NCBI GenBank assembly: GCA_024305405.1
Contig: JAKNDB010000065.1
Span: forward strand, 558,001-622,000
Origin: Dirofilaria immitis
Taxonomy: Eukaryota; Nematoda; Chromadorea; Rhabditida; Onchocercidae
Reading direction: 5' to 3'
DNA: 64,000 nt
In this document: positions 50,752 to 64,000 of the stretch, in pieces
How the letters are laid out: each line of letters begins with the position of its first letter
Numbering within the stretch: position 1 is the first letter of the stretch
Notes under the pieces: generated by a model
The model's database searches: none
Seen by the model: only the letters and a program-made list of their open reading frames with translations
Told to the model about the DNA's origin: nothing
Translations under genes and position numbers: made by a program

Positions 50752-53700
50752 TCATACCATGCTGCGTTTTAATTTTTTAATTGATCTGCCTGTTTTCAAT
50801 TGACTTGAACTTCGAAAACAATGTAATCGAGCTTCACATTGGCATGAATCTTGGCATAATTCACCTTTTTTAACATGTATTGATAACATGTATTAGTTGT
50901 TGATATTATCGATGAATTTGCATCCATTGAGGAAATATGATGACAACATAATCCTATAAAAAAATTTTAATTTCAACGAATAATTCGTTTGGTAAGAAAA
51001 AAGAAAAGAAGAAAAATTTAAAACAGAAATACCAAATATAGATAAATTGAAATCAATAATTCTAGTAACATTTTTGATAATATTTTTAGCTAGTAAAAAT
51101 ATATAAATTTGCAACAGTTGAAAAATATAAACTACAAATTGAATTAAGCTACAAATATCTCATCCATAACCCATAGATAGAATTTATTCAAACTAATTTT
51201 CAACAAATTACAATCAATTTTATTCCACAATTATTTTCAAATATTTACCTGGTTTGCAATCATTATGACCAAGACAAATCCCACCAGATTCACCATTTTT
51301 TGATTGATTTATGGATGAATGAAGTCGCTTGATCTATAATAATACAAACTAAAAAACTTCTATTTCTTACTTAAATGAATCAAATTAAACGGAATAGTTT
51401 AATAATCTGAAAATCAAAATACTTTAATTTAATTTACAAGCACAATCAATCGAATAATAAAAATTAAATCGATATGCATATATATATTCATTTATATTAT
51501 ATTCTTTTTATCAATTTTCATTACCTTTATTTAGTAGCTATCTAAAAGTAATGATTTCTTTCGATCGATGAAAAATATTTGAATGAGAAAAGGAAAATGA
51601 TGCAAATTATACATAACAGTTACCTTGAAATTTTTATTCTTCGTAATTAATAATGTATGAGGTGATGATTGTACGGTATGAAAATTTAACGGTAGCATAG
51701 GTAAGCGTTTAGCCAGTTTTTTCGTCTCCTAAATATATCTTATTGATCATTTTATAATTTAATTCCTTTGTTAACTTTATGAAAAAAGTAATGTTTTTTA
51801 TGAGATAAAATTGCTTAAACGAATTAACTGTTATTTGAATTTCAAGGAGAGAAATTAGAGCGAAGGAAAAAAAATTATTTTATTTTTCAAATATTTCATT
51901 ATTATTAGTTAAAGAAGTTCTGTCATTATAAAATTTAATTTTTAATAAACTAAAAATATTCAAATTCATTTTTATTATTTTCGTTAATTAGAAAAATTTG
52001 AAATAATAATTATAGCAATAAATAAATATTTCTTTTTAATAATAAATTTTGCAATACAATTCAAAATATTACAAAGTTTGAACGTTTAATAAAAAGAACA
52101 AGAAGAAGTGAAAGTAATTTTTAGAAGACTTTAGCAAAATTTCGCTCTATTTTCACTTGATTTTCCAATCTTTTCAAGCATTTCATAATTGCTTTTATTC
52201 GTGTTGTTATTTGTTTCCGCCATCGTATATGCGTTTCTTTCATTTTATGTTTCTCCAATAAATTACTTCTACTCGTATCATCTGAAATATTTAAAAAGTA
52301 CATGTATTATATCATTCATTCTATTTTGATGATATAATAAATATTCGAAGTTGTACAATATTTGTATGGCACAAAATAATATACACGTATTATCATATCA
52401 TATCGTCATGTCATATCAGTGAAAAAGAAAACATTCATCACTCATTGTTTATTTTCAATGCTATTAACTTTTTATATTATTCTAAAGTTTGTCTTAGGAA
52501 TTATTTTTATGAAATGAACAGATTTTTTTTTTTAGAAAAAAGACATTTTAAAATGAATTTCATTAAACGAAATTTTTCAATAAAATTCGTTAAATAATAT
52601 AACAATAAGTTGCAATGATAATTGAAAGTTGCAATAAATTAATTAATTAGTAGAATTAAAAATTTGATCAGAGTAAGAGAAAGGAAGAAAGAGGAAAAAG
52701 TTACTATTGTGTGATGTAAATTTAACAAATATATCAGTTTTAATAAAATTTTTTAGAATTTTTTTCAATCATTTAAATTCGTCAATTTGTTGCATTTATT
52801 CTATTCAAAGAATCTAATTTAGGTGAATTGAAAAATTTTATTTAAAATATTTCGCATTTTCTTTGAAATCTTTTCATAATTTGCAACTTAAATTTTGGAA
52901 AAATACTAATTAAATTCTTTAGCTCAGAATAAACATAAATAATCGACAGTTTCAAAAAAGAAATCTTTTTATTAAATATTCCATTTGCAAGAAAAACAAA
53001 AACAAAGAAATATGCAAATTTCATAAGCATCCTTTTATTTTGTTTGAATTTGAATTATTAATGAAATGAGCAAACTGACATATTTATCATTTACAGATAG
53101 TCGAGAATGATAAGTCATTTGGAAATCTTATCAGAATGTTAATAAACTTAAATGGAGAAAGGCATCATAAATGGCTTCTAGGAAAATTTATGGAAATGCC
53201 AAATTTACCGTTTGAAAATGTCCGTTTACTTTTAAATGATCACTCAATTCACGAACTTTTTCACTTAACTGACGTAATCGTTTCCGCTTCTTTTTCAATG
53301 CCTTCCTCCAATCTAAAAACAATTAGCAAATTTCATCAATATTTGCAAATTTTGGTAATATTATGCAATTTTTCCCAAATTTAAAATATTTAAAATATAA
53401 ATTAGATTTTCATTTTCGAATCTGTACGCTATCACAGGGATTGAAAATTTATGCATGAAAGAAGGGATAAATCAGAAGTGAATCTTAATTTTAAAAATAA
53501 CATCTCGACTTTTTTACGACCATAATAGTTGGAGCAGTGATAGGATGATGAGTTTTATGGTGAATAAATGATGAATGCTGCTGTTGTGAAAGATATTTAT
53601 TCGCGTGATGATATATGTTAATGTGGTAGGAAATGTAATCGTGATGCCACGGGTATAAACGTTGGATGCATTGACAATAGATGATGATGATCGCTGATCG

Positions 53701-53779
53701 AGGACACAAAATATCCACCAGATGTCATAAAGCAGATCGTTAGAAACAGCAGGTGGTAATGTCCATTTGCTGACAACAT
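50752..53779 (-). CDS. Secreted basic protein with Dickkopf/colipase-like Cys-rich domain
   Basis: Proposed exons (minus): first from 53779 (signal peptide MLSANGHYHLLFLTICFMTS, then a His-rich region; 3' border unresolved), 53312-53230, 52281-52157, 51728-51624, 51333-51249, 50953-50752. The middle is strongly basic and helical (WRKALKKKRKRLRQLSEKV, MKCLKRLENQ). The C-terminus has GGICLGHNDCKPG, LCCHHISS, NTCYQYMLKKGELC, DSCQCEARLHCF. The spacing CxxxxDCxxGLCC..CxxxLxxGxxCxxxCxCxxxLxC is that of the Dickkopf C-terminal/prokineticin colipase fold, with nine of the usual ten Cys. One base is missing in the T6 run 50866-50871 and probably one near 53230. Signal and Cys pairs imply secretion. 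A Wnt-antagonist role is only an analogy. Confidence 0.65.
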
Positions 53780-55928
53780 AATACCAATATCTTTAAAAAT
53801 GATTCATATTTTATCAAATTATTTTTGGCTAAAGGTAAAAAAGACTTTCAAGTATATATTCGAATTATAATTCGAAATTATTGAAAGCTTTTTGTATTTT
53901 ATTAAACAATTAAAATAATTATTTTTTCTGTCAACTTTTTTTCAAATATGACAGATCATTTTTTCATAAATTGTACAAAATGATAAAAATGAGAATGAAA
54001 AATAGAAGGAATATGGAAATAATTATATTCTACAAGGAAAATAAAATATAGCTTGGATTAAGAAAAAAGAGTCTAGGCCAAGTATTAGCAAAAAGAGTTT
54101 AGTCTTTCTTCCTTATCTTCTTTCTATCTCTAAAATATAATACTTCTAAACGCTACTATTACCAACATTTCCTCCCTTTTCTGCCATCGGATATTATTGA
54201 TTTTTCACAATCTAAAATGCTATACTTGCTCCATTAATTTGTTTATTTGTTTCTGGAAAAAGTCTTAAAATTATTAAGCAAAATCTGTTTCCAATATTTC
54301 AGGCTTTCTAGCAAAGAAAGCATTTCAATATAAAACATTAAACGAATTTAATAGTTATTATTTATATTAATGAGCTTATTTAAAATGACATAAAAATTTG
54401 TAATATTCATTAATAATAAATAATTGAAAAATATAAATTAAAAAAGAATTATTTAATACTTTTAATAATTACTTAAATATATGGCATAACGAATTTCGTA
54501 ACATTCAATAATTGCATAAAAAAGTATTAGTAATAAATGACTGAAATAAATTAAAAACAAAAAAATAATTACTCATTATTCTTAATAATTCTTTAAATAT
54601 ACATAAATAATAAATTTCTAATGCTTATTATTGATTAACAAATATATCATATTAAAAAATTTCAGAAAAAGATTTAATATTATTGATAAATTTCTAGTAT
54701 TAATTAATGATAAAGAAATAGTGTTAAAATAATTTCAAATAATATATAATTTTAAAATCGTTTTGATTACATTTTTTTGTTAATTAAATTCATTTGATTT
54801 TGAAAGAAATAAATTAAAAAATTTTTTTTCTTACTAAATATAATAGCGAATGGATATTTGCAATTTTCAATAAAATATTATAGGCTTGAAGGATTGAACT
54901 TTTTTTTAAATTATTCAATTATCGTATAGTCTAATGCGCCGATCATTTCCTGTTCAAATCAATTGAATTATATTGAAATACATCCGATTGGTTCAGTTTG
55001 ATTTATTCAACAATTTCCTTCTTTATTCATACTCTATAATCATGAATAATTATGCTTGCTCATAATAATGAAAATTCAATATTTATTTGAATGTGCATTG
55101 CATTGATTTTCATATACTTATAAAATATATTTAAATATTAATTTATTATAATATTTAAATCAATATCGCCATCAGTTATTGCTTATCTGATTATTAATCT
55201 AATTTAGTGTATAAATTCATTTTATCATCATTCATTTGCATGGAATAACGATTATGTCTATATAATCATTATATTTTTCTCAATCTTTTATTATGAAATA
55301 TGTTTAAATAATTACTCTATTCGTGTAATATTTTAAATATCGCCAATGATTATTTATTTATCGTAATTTATTTTTATTAATATTTGGATAGTAGTATTTA
55401 TTCTTATTATTTTTAAATGAAATTTAAAATGTTTTTTTTTCATAATAATTATCGTAAACATATTTCGTGTAGTATTTTGATGAAAGTTTTTAAATTGTGC
55501 AATGTTAAACTTAACTTATTTGCTACTTTTTCAAACTTTTTAATGAATGCTTTTCAAAAATATACATATGATTATAATTAAATAAAAATAACCATAATTT
55601 TTAATAATCATAATATAACAAAAAAGTTAAGATTAATAATGATATAATGTGATAACAATGAATAATAAAATTAGTAATGATGGTAACATTATTGCTGTTA
55701 TATTAGTGAAAATTGCAACCATACAAGACTACACATATCACATATCCAAAACGTTATCTTTATTTGATCTACTATTGTATTAATAAAAGTAATAATTAGC
55801 TAATATCATAATTGTTTCCAACCAAAAATAATTTAATAGTTTTTACACTTGTTATTATATTCGGAAATATTTCGTTTTAGTGCTCAAAAAAATTAATTTT
55901 TTTCGTAAAATTAATTTTTCGTAGAAAA
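53780..55928. other. AT-rich stretch, no gene seen
   Basis: Extremely AT-rich DNA with long A/T runs. No supported exon. Confidence 0.55.
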
Positions 55929-56840
55929 CGGGAACGTTGACCTTGGTAAAACTGTAGACAACTGTGTAAACACCAAAAAAATAAAAAAAAACTGATCCGA
56001 TACAAAGTCATGGTCCTTTATATAGAAGATTTTGTAAGGAGGAGATTTACAAGGATGGATATATTTAGACATAAGACAATTTTTATGGAATGAGAATATC
56101 CGCCGGAAACGGCGCCATGAGAATGGTTTACATTTTATAAGCAATGAATGATTCATAGAAAAATAAAGATTAGAAATATTCATAACTGAAAATTAGTTTC
56201 GAGAAAATTCTCGACAATTGCAGAAATCGCACTTGAATGGTTTTGCGCTTTTATGTTTTCGACATTGTGTTTTCAGATTGCCGATGCTAATAAATCTTTT
56301 GCTACATGCATCGCACTTGACCAACTTTCTACCTGCTTGTGTGCTGTTAGGTTGATTTAAATTCAAGTGATCATTTAGTCTTGCCTGAATGATGAACCGT
56401 TTCCACTTGACACCTGAAATTATGCGAAATGATTCATTTTTTTAATTTAAGTGATTTGGTGGTTATTTTCTTGAAAATTTTGAGTTTTCGCATAATCAAT
56501 GCAAAGTCTCAATCAATGCAAATTAATACTATTAATATCAGCATATGCAGAATAAAATCATAACTTCCTAAATCAGTGATATTCTTTTTGAATAATTATG
56601 AATAAGATTCAAAGTAAAATAAGACGCAGATAGATAAAAATATCGACGAATTGATATCTTCGAAATTATTCAGAGAACCAAAATATTTTCAATATTTCGA
56701 ATTGATGTTTAGGCGCAACACACTGATTCCTTCGAAAACAACGAGAAGAATTTGATAGAATAATAGTACAAGACCAAAAATTTACAAATATTTAATTTTC
56801 CTAGTTAGAGCACTAATTTATTCACTTAGTTTATTTCACT
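55929..56840 (-). pseudogene. Zinc-finger gene relic, copy 3
   Basis: Colinear with 34935-35825. It has the same spacer (GGTAAAACTGTAGACAACTG, CGCCGGAAACGGCGCCATGA) and one finger at about 56221-56330, KCDACSKRFISIGNLKTQCRKH, in which the first His ligand is Gln. No other fingers remain downstream. Its first-exon side stops near 56840. Confidence 0.75.
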
Positions 56841-56929
56841 TACATTGTTTTAACAACTAGTTTATCTTTAATGAATTTTATACATTATTTTAACAGTTAG
56901 TTTATATTTAATAATAAATATCGCACTCT

Positions 56930-57060
56930 AACATTTTTCGTCTTGCATTTGTTCTATGATGTTCATTTAAATTTGATTATCCACTCCTGCCTGACTTCGT
57001 GAATCGTTTCCACTTGAGATATGAAAATATTTCATTTATATACTAAGTGATTTGAATTAT
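56930..57060 (-). pseudogene. Zinc-finger gene relic, copy 4 (pre-finger segment only)
   Basis: Matches the segment upstream of the first finger (GAATCGTTTCCACTTGA, ATGTTCATTTAAATT). No finger survives. It ends about 60 bp before the satellite array begins. Confidence 0.55.
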
Positions 57061-57120
57061 TTCATAACAAATTCAAAAATAAGTTTGTCAATAACCACAG
57101 GAATTATTGGCTTCTAAATA

Positions 57121-60100
57121 TTCAATCATAGATATATACGATGATTTTGTCGTATATATTTCTCCAATCATAGATACGGATTATGACCCGTCTCCGTTTG
57201 TCTAATCACAGATATGCATTATGACCCGTCTAATAATAGATATATACGATGAATATGTCGTATATATTTGTGTAATTCATAGATACGCATTGTGACTCGT
57301 CTAATCACATATATATACGATGAATTTGTCGTATATATTTGTATAATTCATAGATACGCATTGTGACTCGTCTAATCATATGTATATACGGTGAATTTGT
57401 CGTATATATTTCTCCAATCATAGATACGGATTATGACCCGTCTCCGTTTGTCTAATCACAGATATGCATTATGACCCGTCTAATAATAGATATATACGAT
57501 GAATATGTCGTATATATTTGTATAATTCATAGATACGCATTGTGACTCGTCTAATCACATATATATACGATGAATTTGTCGTATATATTTCTCCAATCAT
57601 AGATACGGATTATGACCCGTCTCCGTTTGTCTAATCACAGATATGCATTATGACCCGTCTAATAATAGATATATACGATGAATATGTCGTATATATTTCT
57701 CCAATCATAGATACGGATTGTGACCCGTCTCTGTTTGTCTAATCATAGATATGCATTATGACCCGTCTAATAATAGATATATACGATGAATATGTCGTAT
57801 ATATTTGTATAATTCATAGATACGCATTGTGACTCGTCTAATCATATATATATACGATGAATTTGTCGTATATATTTCTATAATTCATAGATACGCATTG
57901 TGACTCGTCTAATCATATATATATACGATGAATTTGTCGTATATATTTCTCCAATCATAGATACGGATTATGACCCGTCTCCGTTTGTCTAATCACAGAT
58001 ATGCATTATGACCTGTCTAATAATAGATATATACGATGAATATGTCGTATATATTTGTATAATTCATAGATACGCATTATGACCCGTCTAATAATAGATA
58101 TATACGATGAATATGTCGTATATATTTCTATAATTCATAGATACGCATTGTGACTCGTCTAATCATATATATATACGATGAATTTGTCGTATATATTTCT
58201 CCAATCATAGATACGGATTATGACCCGTCTCCGTTTGTCTAATCACAGATATGCATTATGACCCGTCTAATAATAGATATATACGATGAATATGTCGTAT
58301 ATATTTGTATAATTCATAGATACGCATTGTGACTCGTCTAATCACATATATATACGATGAATTTGTCGTATATATTTCTATAATTCATAGATACGCATTG
58401 TGACTCGTCTAATCATATATATATACGATGAATTTGTCGTATATATTTCTCCAATCATAGATACGGATTATGACCCGTCTCCGTTTGTCTAATCACAGAT
58501 ATGCATTATGACCCGTCTAATAATAGATATATACGATGAATATGTCGTATATATTTGTATAATTCATAGATACGCATTGTGACTCGTCTAATCACATATA
58601 TATACGATGAATTTGTCGTATATATTTCTCCAATCATAGATACGGATTATGACCCGTCTCCGTTTGTCTAATCACAGATATGCATTATGACCCGTCTAAT
58701 AATAGATATATACGATGAATATGTCGTATATATTTCTCCAATCATAGATACGGATTGTGACCCGTCTCTGTTTGTCTAATCATAGATATGCATTATGACC
58801 CGTCTAATAATAGATATATACGATGAATATGTCGTATATATTTGTATAATTCATAGATACGCATTGTGACTCGTCTAATCATATATATATACGATGAATT
58901 TGTCGTATATATTTCTATAATTCATAGATACGCATTGTGACTCGTCTAATCATATATATATACGATGAATTTGTCGTATATATTTCTCCAATCATAGATA
59001 CGGATTATGACCCGTCTCCGTTTGTCTAATCACAGATATGCATTATGACCCGTCTAATAATAGATATATACGATGAATATGTCGTATATATTTGTATAAT
59101 TCATAGATACGCATTATGACCCGTCTAATAATAGATATATACGATGAATATGTCGTATATATTTCTATAATTCATAGATACGCATTGTGACTCGTCTAAT
59201 CATATATATATACGATGAATTTGTCGTATATATTTCTCCAATCATAGATACGGATTATGACCCGTCTCCGTTTGTCTAATCACAGATATGCATTATGACC
59301 CGTCTAATAATAGATATATACGATGAATATGTCGTATATATTTGTATAATTCATAAATACGCATTATGACCCGTCTAATAATAGATATATACGATGAATA
59401 TGTCGTATATTTTTGTATAATTCATAGATACGCATTGTGACTCGTCTAATCACATATATATACGATGAATTTGTCGTATATATTTCTATAATTCATAGAT
59501 ACGCATTGTGACTCGTCTAATCATATATATATACGATGAATTTGTCGTATATATTTCTCCAATCATAGATACGGATTATGACCCGTCTCCGTTTGTCTAA
59601 TCACAGATATGCATTATGACCTGTCTAATAATAGATATATACGATGAATATGTCGTATATATTTGTATAATTCATAGATACGCATTGTGACTCGTCTAAT
59701 CACATATATATACGATGAATTTGTCGTATATATTTGTATAATTCATAGATACGCATTGTGACTCGTCTAATCATATATATATACGATGAATTTGTCGTAT
59801 ATATTTCTCCAATCATAGATACGGATTATGACCCGTCTCCGTTTGTCTAATCACAGATATGCATTATGACCCGTCTAATAATAGATATATACGATGAATA
59901 TGTCGTATATATTTGTATAATTCATAGATACGCATTGTGACTCGTCTAATCACATATATATACGATGAATTTGTCGTATATATTTCTCCAATCATAGATA
60001 CGGATTATGACCCGTCTCCGTTTGTCTAATCACAGATATGCATTATGACCTGTCTAATAATAGATATATACGATGAATATGTCGTATATATTTGTATAAT

Positions 60101-63100
60101 TCATAGATACGCATTGTGACTCGTCTAATCACATATATATACGATGAATTTGTCGTATATATTTGTATAATTCATAGATACGCATTGTGACTCGTCTAAT
60201 CATATATATATACGATGAATTTGTCGTATATATTTCTCCAATCATAGATACGGATTATGACCCGTCTCCGTTTGTCTAATCACAGATATGCATTATGACC
60301 TGTCTAATAATAGATATATACGATGAATATGTCGTATATATTTGTATAATTCATAAATACGCATTATGACCCGTCTAATAATAGATATATACGATGAATA
60401 TGTCGTATATTTTTGTATAATTCATAGATACGCATTGTGACTCGTCTAATCACATATATATACGATGAATTTGTCGTATATATTTCTATAATTCATAGAT
60501 ACGCATTGTGACTCGTCTAATCATATATATATACGATGAATTTGTCGTATATATTTCTCCAATCATAGATACGGATTATGACCCGTCTCCGTTTGTCTAA
60601 TCACAGATATGCATTATGACCCGTCTAATAATAGATATATACGATGAATATGTCGTATATATTTGTATAATTCATAGATACGCATTGTGACTCGTCTAAT
60701 CACATATATATACGATGAATTTGTCGTATATATTTGTATAATTCATAGATACGCATTGTGACTCGTCTAATCATATATATATACGATGAATTTGTCGTAT
60801 ATATTTCTCCAATCATAGATACGGATTATGACCCGTCTCCGTTTGTCTAATCACAGATATGCATTATGACCCGTCTAATAATAGATATATACGATGAATA
60901 TGTCGTATATATTTGTATAATTCATAGATACGCATTGTGACTCGTCTAATCACATATATATACGATGAATTTGTCGTATATATTTCTCCAATCATAGATA
61001 CGGATTATGACCCGTCTCCGTTTGTCTAATCACAGATATGCATTATGACCCGTCTAATAATAGATATATACGATGAATATGTCGTATATATTTGTATAAT
61101 TCATAGATACGCATTATGACCCGTCTAATAATAGATATATACGATGAATATGTCGTATATATTTCTATAATTCATAGATACGCATTGTGACTCGTCTAAT
61201 CACATATATATACGATGAATTTGTCGTATATATTTCTATAATTCATAGATACGCATTGTGACTCGTCTAATCATATATATATACGATGAATTTGTCGTAT
61301 ATATTTCTCCAATCATAGATACGGATTATGACCCGTCTCCGTTTGTCTAATCACAGATATGCATTATGACCCGTCTAATAATAGATATATACGATGAATA
61401 TGTCGTATATATTTCTATAATTCATAGATACGCATTGTGACTCGTCTAATCACATATATATACGATGAATTTGTCGTATATATTTGTATAATTCATAGAT
61501 ACGCATTGTGACTCGTCTAATCATATATATATACGATGAATTTGTCGTATATATTTCTATAATTCATAGATACGCATTGTGACTCGTCTAATCATATATA
61601 TATACGATGAATTTGTCGTATATATTTCTATAATTCATAGATACGCATTGTGACTCGTCTAATCATATATATATACGATGAATTTGTCGTATATATTTCT
61701 CCAATCATAGATACGGATTATGACCCGTCTCCGTTTGTCTAATCACAGATATGCATTATGACCCGTCTAATAATAGATATATACGATGAATATGTCGTAT
61801 ATATTTGTATAATTCATAGATACGCATTGTGACTCGTCTAATCATATATATATATACGATGAATTTGTCGTATATATTTGTATAATTCATAGATATGCAT
61901 TATGACCCGTCTAATAATAGATATATACGATGAATATGTCGTATATATTTGTATAATTCATAGATACGCATTGTGACTCGTCTAATCACATATATATATA
62001 CGATGAATTTGTCGTATATATTTGTATAATTCATAGATACGCATTGTGACTCGTCTAATCATATATATATACGATGAATTTGTCGTATATATTTCTATAA
62101 TTCATAGATACGCATTGTGACTCGTCTAATCATATATATATACGATGAATATGTCGTATATATTTGTATAATTCATAGATACGCATTATGACCCGTCTAA
62201 TAATAGATATATACGATGAATATGTCTTATATATTTCTATAATTCATAGATACGCATTGTGACTCGTCTAATCATATATATATACGATGAATTTGTCGTA
62301 TATATTTCTCCAATCATAGATACGGATTATGACCCGTCTCCGTTTGTCTAATCACAGATATGCATTATGACCCGTCTAATAATAGATATATACGATGAAT
62401 ATGTCGTATATATTTCTCCAATCATAGATACGGATTATGACCCGTCTCCGTTTGTCTAATCACAGATATGCATTATGACCCGTCTAATAATAGATATATA
62501 CGATGAATATGTCGTATATATTTGTATAATTCATAGATACGCATTGTGACTCGTCTAATCATATATATATACGATGAATTTGTCGTATATATTTGTATAA
62601 TTCATAGATACGCATTGTGACTCGTCTAATCATATATATATACGATGAATTTGTCGTATATATTTGTATAATTCATAGATACGCATTGTGACTCGTCTAA
62701 TCATATATATATACGATGAATTTGTCGTATATATTTCTCCAATCATAGATACGGATTATGACCCGTCTCCGTTTGTCTAATCACAGATATGCATTATGAC
62801 CCGTCTAATAATAGATATATACGATGAATATGTCGTATATATTTGTATAATTCATAGATACGCATTATGACCCGTCTAATAATAGATATATACGATGAAT
62901 ATGTCGTATATATTTCTATAATTCATAGATACGCATTGTGACTCGTCTAATCATATATATATATATATATATATACGATGAATATGTCGTATATATTTGT
63001 ATAATTCATAGATACGCATTATGACCCGTCTAATAATAGATATATACGATGAATATGTCGTATATATTTCTATAATTCATAGATACGCATTGTGACTCGT

Positions 63101-64000
63101 CTAATCATATATATATACGATGAATTTGTCGTATATATTTCTCCAATCATAGATACGGATTATGACCCGTCTCTGTTTGTCTAATCATAGATATGCATTA
63201 TGACCCGTCTAATAATAGATATATACGATGAATATGTCGTATATATTTGTATAATTCATAGATACGCATTGTGACTCGTCTAATCACATATATATACGAT
63301 GAATTTGTCGTATATATTTGTATAGTTCATAGATACGCATTGTGACTCGTCTAATCATATATATATACGATGAATTTGTCGTATATATTTCTATAATTCA
63401 TAGATACGCATTGTGACTCGTCTAATCATATATATATACGATGAATTTGTCGTATATATTTCTCCAATCATAGATACGGATTATGACCCGTCTCCGTTTG
63501 TCTAATCACAGATATGCATTATGACCTGTCTAATAATAGATATATACGATGAATATGTCGTATATATTTGTATAATTCATAGATACGCATTGTGACCCGT
63601 CTAATCATATATATATACGATGAATTTGTCGTATATATTTGTATAATTCATAGATACGCATTGTGACTCGTCTAATCATATATATATACGATGAATTTGT
63701 CGTATATATTTGTATAATTCATAGATACGCATTGTGACTCGTCTAATCATATATATATACGATGAATTTGTCGTATATATTTCTATAATTCATAGATACG
63801 CATTGTGACTCGTCTAATCATATATATATACGATGAATTTGTCGTATATATTTCTCCAATCATAGATACGGATTATGACCCGTCTCTGTTTGTCTAATCA
63901 CAGATATGCATTATGACCCGTCTAATAATAGATATATACGATGAATATGTCGTATATATTTGTATAATTCATAGATACGCATTGTGACTCGTCTAATCAC
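57121..64000 (+). repeat. Satellite array with 71- and 108-bp units
   Basis: About 6.9 kb of head-to-tail repeats reaching the window end. The short unit (71 bp) runs GTATAATTCATAGATACGCA..GACTCGTCTAATCA..CGTATATATTT. The long unit (108 bp) begins CTCCAATCATAGATACGG, has an extra 37-bp piece with CCGTTTGTCTAATCACAG, and rejoins the common end. Within the common end, every unit has ATATATACGA and TCGTATATAT around an 8-base loop (TGAATTTG or TGAATATG), a perfect hairpin. Unit types follow an order that repeats with periods near 1.04 and 1.00 kb. No ORF and no interspersed gene. Confidence 0.97.
57699..58735 (+). repeat. One 12-unit higher-order repeat (1037 bp) of the satellite
   Basis: Order of long (L) and short (S) units: L S S L S S L S S L S L, that is 5 x 108 + 7 x 71 = 1037 bp. 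The diagnostic long-unit variant (GGATTGTGACCCGTCTCTG) starts this block and recurs exactly 1037 bp later. Another variant pair (TTCATAAATACGC) at 59350 and 60350 is exactly 1000 bp apart, equal to 4 L + 8 S, again 12 units. Confidence 0.85.

Noticed and set aside
57121..64000. CRISPR array
   Set aside because: Units are contiguous with no unique spacers, the host is a eukaryote, and the unit sizes and hairpins fit a satellite.

Overview
The window looks like nuclear DNA of a parasitic nematode, most likely a filarial worm (Onchocercidae). It is very AT-rich, with small exons, consensus GT..AG introns and TTTCAG-type acceptors just upstream of start codons, as expected for spliced-leader trans-splicing. 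The left edge carries a filarial-type cox1 piece that needs the invertebrate mitochondrial code. Three gene fragments are bacterial (two convergent, one alone) and are best explained as relics of the Wolbachia endosymbiont. Long ORFs are absent because the genes are cut by introns. The gene models were built by joining exons by homology, splice sites and phase.

Layout. 1-1040: a mitochondrial cox1 fragment (NUMT) and a 78-bp 18S rRNA scrap between 34-bp direct repeats. 2.6-5.8 kb (-): endonuclease IV (apn-1), 8 exons. 6.0-6.3 kb: inverted-repeat (MITE-like) element. 6.6-6.9 kb (-): small gene resembling CENP-X/MHF2. 7.3-10.6 kb (-): MBOAT7-type lysophosphatidylinositol acyltransferase, 9 exons. 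14.7-16.9 kb (-): secreted trypsin-like protease with complete triad, 6 exons. 17.9-18.4 kb: Wolbachia-like ssb and pdxH fragments. 20.2 kb: an isolated unassigned exon. 22.6-43.7 kb: a duplicated locus, with two degenerate C2H2 zinc-finger genes (-), dispersed and inverted repeats, and a nearly identical ~5-kb block present twice (27.35-32.32 and 38.38-43.71 kb). Each block holds the same three unassigned plus-strand genes; only the second contains a 561-bp solo LTR. An icd-like Wolbachia scrap lies between the blocks at 33.8 kb. 43.7-50.7 kb: AT-rich, no gene recognised. 50.8-53.8 kb (-): a multi-exon secreted protein ending in a Cys-rich domain spaced like Dickkopf/colipase-fold domains. 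55.9-57.1 kb: third and fourth zinc-finger relics. 57.1 kb to the window end: a satellite array of 71- and 108-bp units with a 12-unit higher-order repeat.

Two cross-cutting points. First, the otherwise intact conserved genes carry isolated one-base deletions, mostly in homopolymers (five in apn-1, one in the MBOAT gene, probably two in the Cys-rich gene). When these are discounted, exon phases close perfectly, so they look like sequencing errors rather than gene death. The zinc-finger relics instead carry true substitutions (stops, lost Cys/His). Second, the window mixes ordinary housekeeping genes with an accessory half built from duplication, organelle/endosymbiont DNA insertion, an LTR insertion and satellite growth.
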